In this document: piece after piece, positions 59,466-64,000 of the stretch | How the letters are laid out: the number at the start of each line of letters is the position of its first letter | Numbering within the stretch: the first letter of the stretch is position 1 | Source: Heterostelium album PN500 | Lineage: Eukaryota > Evosea > Eumycetozoa > Acytosteliales > Acytosteliaceae | Length of the DNA stretch: 64,000 nucleotides | Assembly: GCF_000004825.1 (NCBI RefSeq) | Contig: NW_008805063.1 | Coordinates: forward strand, 558,857 to 622,856 | Direction of reading: 5' to 3' | The notes under the pieces: model-generated | Seen by the model: the letters and a program-made list of their open reading frames with translations, nothing else | What the model was told of the DNA's origin: nothing | The model's database searches: none | Position numbers and translations under genes: made by a program

Positions 59466-60899
59466 ATGAAATTAAATATTTATATTTTTTTAATTCTATA
59501 TATTATAAATATTAATAGTATTTTAGAAATAAAAGGTTATCCTCAAAGTAAAGAAAATGTCATTTCTTTAAAGCTTGCAAATGTAATAATTTTTATTTTA
59601 ATTCTTTATTATATTATTTTTTAATACAGATTTAATTGAATATATCATATCTAGGCAATCAAAATACAAACAATATCATATGGAAGTTATGATGTAAATT
59701 CAAAAAAGGATAATCAACAATTCGATGAGTTTATCAAATATCTAAGAGTGACATTTCCATTGATACATAATAAATTGAAGGTGAATATTATCAACAATCA
59801 CTCTTTATTATATCAATGGGAAGGTAAAAACAAAGATTTACTTCCAATCTTGATAAACAGTCATTATGATGTTGTTCCTGTTGATAAATCAAGCTGGACG
59901 GTTGATCCTTTTGGTGGTGTCATAAAAGATGGTTATATATGGGGTCGTGGTGCAATCGATGATAAATCAAGTGTTATAGCATCAATGGAAGCTGTTGAAT
60001 ATCTCTTAAGTCAATCATTGACACTAAAGAGATCAATCTATCTTGCAATAGGACATGATGAAGAGTTACAGGGTGCCCAAGGTCACAAAAAGATAGCAGA
60101 ATATTTGATGAACAATAAAATCAAAGCAGAAATGATAATTGATGAAGGAAATCCTTTGAGAGAAGCTGGGTATATGGGAGTTAAAAATAAAACATCAGTA
60201 ATTGGTGTTTATGAAAAAGGTTCTCTGTTCTACACCATTTCAGCTAATGGAACAACCGGTCATTCTTCAATGCCACCTTCATTGAAATCACCAATAGGAA
60301 TCTTGGCAAAAGCAATCATTAAATTAGAATCTAATCCTGTTCCATATTTCGAAGATAAACAATATCAAAATCCATACTTGGATCTGTTTAGTCCAGAACA
60401 GATCTCAACTAATCCTTCACTTTACTATATAAAGAGGACAACAACAACAGTTACAATGTTCAATTCTGGAATCAAACCAAATGTATTACCTGTTTCTGCA
60501 ACTGCATGGGTCAGTCATAGAGTTGCACCTGGTATCGATATTCCATCTTTAGTCGAAAGAAATATAAAGCTAATTAATGATACAAGAATAACTTTAAAGG
60601 TTTTAAGTACTCGTCCACTATCACCCTACTCTTCCCCCAATAGTACTTCTTACAACGCTGTTAAACAAACAATTCTCAGGGTATTTGGAGATAATACTGA
60701 AGTGTACTCTGGAGGAATGCTAGCCAACACAGATACCATTCACTATTGGCATATCTCTCCAAATATATTTAGGATAACACCAATCATCGTAAATGATAAT
60801 GATTATGGTATTCATAAGTCTGATGAGAAATTATCAACAACCAATCTTTTAAATTTTGTAAATTTTTATGAAAATTTAATATTAAATATGAATAAATAA
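59466..60899 (+). CDS. Secreted M20 metallopeptidase, PM20D1/carboxypeptidase S-like
   Basis: Exons 59466-59582 and 59655-60899 encode 453 residues. Residues 1-19 form a signal peptide. Metal ligands of the M20 dizinc site are visible in order: SHYDVVPV (His, Asp), GRGAIDDKSS (bridging Asp), GHDEELQG (catalytic Glu and ligand Glu), IIDEG (acidic ligand) and GIHKSDEKL (last His). The lid domain with the substrate-binding His is in GTTGHSSMPP. PM20D1-type enzymes make or hydrolyse N-acyl amino acids and dipeptides; carboxypeptidase S is the vacuolar fungal relative. The exact substrate cannot be read from the sequence. A decayed copy of this gene's tail lies about 2.1 kb downstream. Confidence 0.88.
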
Positions 60900-61288
60900 A
60901 TTAATAAAGATTATTATTTATGTATTCTCAACTCTCAAATTAGAGTATTCAGATTTGTTCAAACTATCAATTGCACTTTATTAAATTATAAATATCAAAA
61001 TAAAGTTATCTCTATTTATTAATATTGATTGATTTCTATTTATAATTAATTTTTAATTAATTATTTGAACAAATAAAAAAAGACAATTAAATTCACATTG
61101 TACCATTATTGATAATATATATAATTAAATTTAAAATCAATCATAATTTATCAATTTTTATAAGATAGAGAATATTGAAAAACAAAAATATAAGTTGTGG
61201 ATTGTGGTTAGAAAAGAGTGGTCCACCAATAAACAAACACATACTTTTACTAAATATTTTCTAAAAAACAAAGATAAAAATATTATAT
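60900..61288. other. Intergenic, no gene seen
   Basis: AT-rich 3' flank of the M20 gene; nothing recognised before the relic exons that begin at 61289 on the minus strand. Confidence 0.5.
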
Positions 61289-61556
61289 TTAAATCTTGAA
61301 TCTCATTAATTGTTGTGGTTGTGATTGTTGTGTTTGTATCTGTTGGATGTTCGGTTGGATCTGTAATTTTATCATACTATTAATAAAAATTAATTAATAA
61401 TAAGATACTTATTTAATTGACTTGATTTAATAAATTAATTAATTGACCATTACTATTATACTGTTGTCATATGTTGGCTGGTGAATATTACTAATATTGT
61501 TTAATAGGTACTAACATTGCTTTGGCGGCTACTCTATTGTCCTTAGACGGACTACA
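61289..61556 (-). pseudogene. 3' exon relic of an unidentified gene
   Basis: Three short stretches on the minus strand have coding character and join in phase with splice-like ends. 61556-61512 encodes CSPSKDNRVAAKAML, 61460-61422 encodes YNSNGQLINLLNQ, and 61360-61289 encodes a Q-rich end that finishes QLMRFKI and stop. Acceptors AAAG, ACAG and ACAG precede them; the donors GTACCT and GTCAAT are weak. No start codon or upstream exon is found before the methyltransferase gene at 61630, so the 5' part seems lost. The parent gene is not recognised. Confidence 0.35.
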
Positions 61557-61629
61557 CTTTATAAAATTTCATTTCATTTAATAAATAAATAATATCATTT
61601 CATAAAATTATATTTTATCTTAAATAAAA

Positions 61630-62862
61630 ATGGAACAAAATTTAATCTTTCAATCTATGGATAGTGATTCCATTATGAATTTAATGAGTAGAGCTGTTCA
61701 GCATATGCCAATAAAAAAGTTTTATGGCAATCAGCTAATGGTAAAGTGTATTTATATCTGCGCAAAGTTACGAATCTGTGAAAATCTTGGAAACTCTCTA
61801 GAATCAAAGAAATCATGCTATGATATTGCTAAAGAGGTTGGCGCTCATGGAGAGTCCCTCTACCGTATGATGCGTGCAATGACGGTAGAAGGTTTCTTTT
61901 CAGAGTGTCTTGGAGAAGGTTTTGAGAAAGGAATCTTCCAACACACCAATCTTTCAATCCAATTGTTGAATGAAGTCACTCGTGATGAGGCTCTTGTTCA
62001 TTGTGGTACAGCTTTCTTTTTGTCTTGGGAATCACTCTATGAGACAGTAATGACTGGAAAGACCTCTGGATTCAAAAGCCTTGACTCCTCATCTTTGTGG
62101 GACTTCCTCAAGAAGAATCCAGAAGCAGACATTGAATTTACCAAGGGTATGGCTTCAATGTCAACTCCATATCACCAAAATTTAGTTAAAATGGTTGACT
62201 TTAGTAGATTCGAAATTGTTTGTGATGTTGGTGGATCTCATGGATTGTATGTTGAATAAAAAAATTTATAAATGGTACTATAATTTTTAATTAATAACAT
62301 ATGAATTATATAGATTGCTTAATGAAATTTTAAAGAATTATCCAACTATTAAACAAGGTTTGAACTTTGACCAACCTATTGTATTTGAAAACCTAAACAA
62401 ATTAGGAAAAAGGGATCTTGATCCAAGATTCTCAGATGTAGGAGGAAACTTTTTCGAATCTGTTCCTCAAGCTGATTGTTATGTATTCAAGTTAGTATTA
62501 CATAACTGGAATGATGATCAATGCGTTCAAATATTGGACAATGTCTCAAAAGCTATGAGAGAAAATGGAAAAGTTTATCTAGCGGAACATATCATGGAAG
62601 ACTCTGTCGGTGACTTTACTATAAAGAAAAAATATATTGCTTGGACTGATTTGCGTAAGAAATATTTAATTTTTAATTATAAAATTATTAACACCTAGAA
62701 TTTTATTTTACTTTTAAAGATATTATGAACCTGCTGAATGGAAAAGTTCGTAGTAAGTCCGAATGGGATAAATTAATTTCAAGAACCGATTTCAAGATTG
62801 ATCAAATAGTGGAATCAGATCAAGAATTAACCCAAAACTATATAATCCTTTCCAAAAAGTAA
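61630..62862 (+). CDS. SAM-dependent O-methyltransferase (plant-type, DIF/polyketide methyltransferase family)
   Basis: Exons 61630-62246, 62314-62654 and 62720-62862 encode 366 residues. The N-terminal ~110 residues are the winged-helix dimerisation part (YDIAKEVGAHGESLYRMMRA). The SAM-binding motif I is VCDVGGSHGLLLNEILKNYP, followed by the ...FDQPIVFEN strand, FFESVPQADCYVFKLVLHNW with the catalytic-type His of LHNW, and the closing KSEWDKLISRTDFK. This family includes D. discoideum DmtA, which methylates the polyketide signal precursor of DIF-1, and many paralogues. Position 2 of the usual D-x-M-M motif is HIMNL here, so the conserved Asp is His. Substrate unknown; small phenolic or polyketide compounds are likely. 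Confidence 0.88.
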
Positions 62863-62939
62863 ATATTTAATCAACAAACGGAATATATCAAAAGTAGAAA
62901 ATTTAGAGACAAAGGAAAAGAGGAAAAAATGTTTTCTAT
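62863..62939. other. Short spacer
   Basis: AT-rich sequence between the methyltransferase stop and the decayed M20 tail. Confidence 0.4.
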
Positions 62940-63185
62940 TTCAACAAAGAGTAATTCATGTAACTCTCTTAAAATAAACAATTTACAAAGTATTTGGAGC
63001 TGATACTGCTGTTTACCCTGGAGGAATGCTAGTCAAAACAGATACCTGAGACTATTGGGATATCTCACCAAATATATTTAGGATGGCACCGATTGTAGTA
63101 TAGTATTCATCAGTTGATGAGAGAATATCCAACCAATCTCTTTCTTTCTGTGAATTTCTATGAAAATTTAATACTAATAAACAAT
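62940..63185 (+). pseudogene. Decayed duplicate of the M20 peptidase 3' end
   Basis: Nucleotides about 62955-63185 align by eye to 60640-60899 of the M20 gene. Shared words include GTATTTGGAG, GGAGGAATGCTAG, ACAGATACC, CCAAATATATTTAGGAT and TATGAAAATTTAATA. The reading frame is broken (CTGGAGGAATGCT is kept, but ATTCAC became TGAGAC, giving a stop), and a deletion removed the block around the final metal-binding His. Only the tail remains. Confidence 0.8.
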
Positions 63186-63312
63186 TAAAAAATGATTAGA
63201 TATAAGAATAAGATTACAACAAATTAAAATCTTTGATTAATAGAATTAATTAAAGAAAAAATAACTGAAATTGAAGTTCATTGTCGATAAAATATAAAGC
63301 TTTATATTTAAT

Positions 63313-63970
63313 TTAACTTCTGAAATCCAAATTGAATAGACAAGCTTTGGCAGTTTTGTCCCAGCTGCCAGAGATGATTGTTGATTCGTAAGTCTTCAAC
63401 GATGAGATACGATGACCATGATTGTGAATGGTTCGATGCGATTTGCCTGTATCTACATCCCAAAGTTTGATGGTACCATCGAAAGAGCCAGACACCACAA
63501 TGTTATTGATAAAGTGATCGACGAGAACCACTTCATCCGAGTGTCCAGAGAGTGTGTGATAGGATTCAGCATAGTTTGAATCCCAAACCTGAATCGTGCT
63601 GTCAGCAGATGCTGTAATGAACTTTTTGTGTCCATCTTCCTTCTTGTGATGCAGTAGCAATGAATTTACACTTCCACTGTGTCCCTGGAGTGTACGAATA
63701 CATTCACCACTCTCCACCGACCAAACTTTGACTTTACCGTCGCATGATCCACTCAACAAAGTATCGGAATCATACTGTAGACATTTCACCCAATCGGTAT
63801 GTCCAGACAATATCTTTGTGGTGCTCATCGTTCTCAAGTCCCAAATCCTTATATTTGTATCTCTGCTACCAGAGATTATCTTGTAACCATCACAAATGAT
63901 ACTCATAATCGGTTGTTGATGACCAACCAGAGTTGAAGATGGTTTAGTTGTTCTATCATCCCAAACACAT
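63313..63970 (-). CDS. WD40-repeat protein, 3' part (5' end outside window)
   Basis: The last exon runs from 63970 (acceptor TATTATAG at 63978-63971) to the stop at 63313 and encodes about 219 residues. Five WD40 blades are clear: CVWDDRT, GSRDTNIRIWDL, GSCDGKVKVWSV, ASADSTIQVWDS and GSFDGTIKLWDV, then GSWDKTAKACLF as the ring-closing strand. Short blades with GH-x-WV or GHS-x-V spacing resemble F-box/WD40 substrate receptors (Fbw7/beta-TrCP type), but the N-terminal part that would carry an F-box is beyond the window. Confidence 0.8.
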
Positions 63971-64000
63971 CTATAATATCAAATTACTTTTGTTAATATT

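Overview
The window is nuclear DNA of a dictyostelid social amoeba (Amoebozoa). The evidence is AT-rich intergenic DNA with long A/T runs, short GT...AG introns, coding poly-Q, poly-N and acidic tracts, eukaryotic tRNA genes, and amoebozoan-type genes (an arrestin/FYVE protein, cystinosin, chitobiase, spatacsin, Tsr3). Coding regions are richer in G+C than is usual in D. discoideum, which suggests another dictyostelid genus, but I cannot name the species. Exon limits were inferred by hand from splice signals and reading phase; every multi-exon model given closes in frame.

Left part (1-9 kb): a small secreted CBM49-like protein gene, a tRNA-Ala gene with a decayed TRE-like non-LTR retrotransposon fragment on its 3' side, a broken transposase-like/Tudor-like locus (2.8-4.9 kb), and a mitochondrially targeted SAM/P-loop Crinkler-like gene. 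Middle-left (9-25 kb): an arrestin/FYVE adaptor (AdcA type), a giant E/K/R-repeat protein ending in a calponin-homology domain, a B-box/kelch-like protein, an unrecognised nuclear-looking protein, and a lysosomal cystine transporter.

Middle (25-45 kb): a WD40/alpha-solenoid coat-like protein (possible TSET TTRAY subunit), lysosomal di-N-acetylchitobiase, a secreted beta-amylase, a small unknown protein, a Q-rich zinc-finger protein resembling the REXO1 N-terminus, and a Ki-67-like FHA protein with 21 tandem CDK-type sites and an E2F-like site upstream. Then come the rRNA-modifying enzyme Tsr3 and tRNA-Lys.

Right part (46-64 kb): an intronless gene encoding a domain resembling the Hcp tube protein of bacterial type VI secretion, placed between tRNA-Lys and tRNA-Gln; the very large spatacsin (SPG11) gene; a PM20D1-like M20 peptidase; the relic of an unknown gene; an O-methyltransferase; a decayed duplicate of the M20 gene tail; and the 3' end of a WD40 gene.

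The strongest candidates for something new are the eukaryotic Hcp-like gene, a conserved ATGCG element 25-27 nt downstream of all three tRNA genes, the Ki-67-like architecture, and a clustered TGATTGACAAA element that forms a perfect hairpin.
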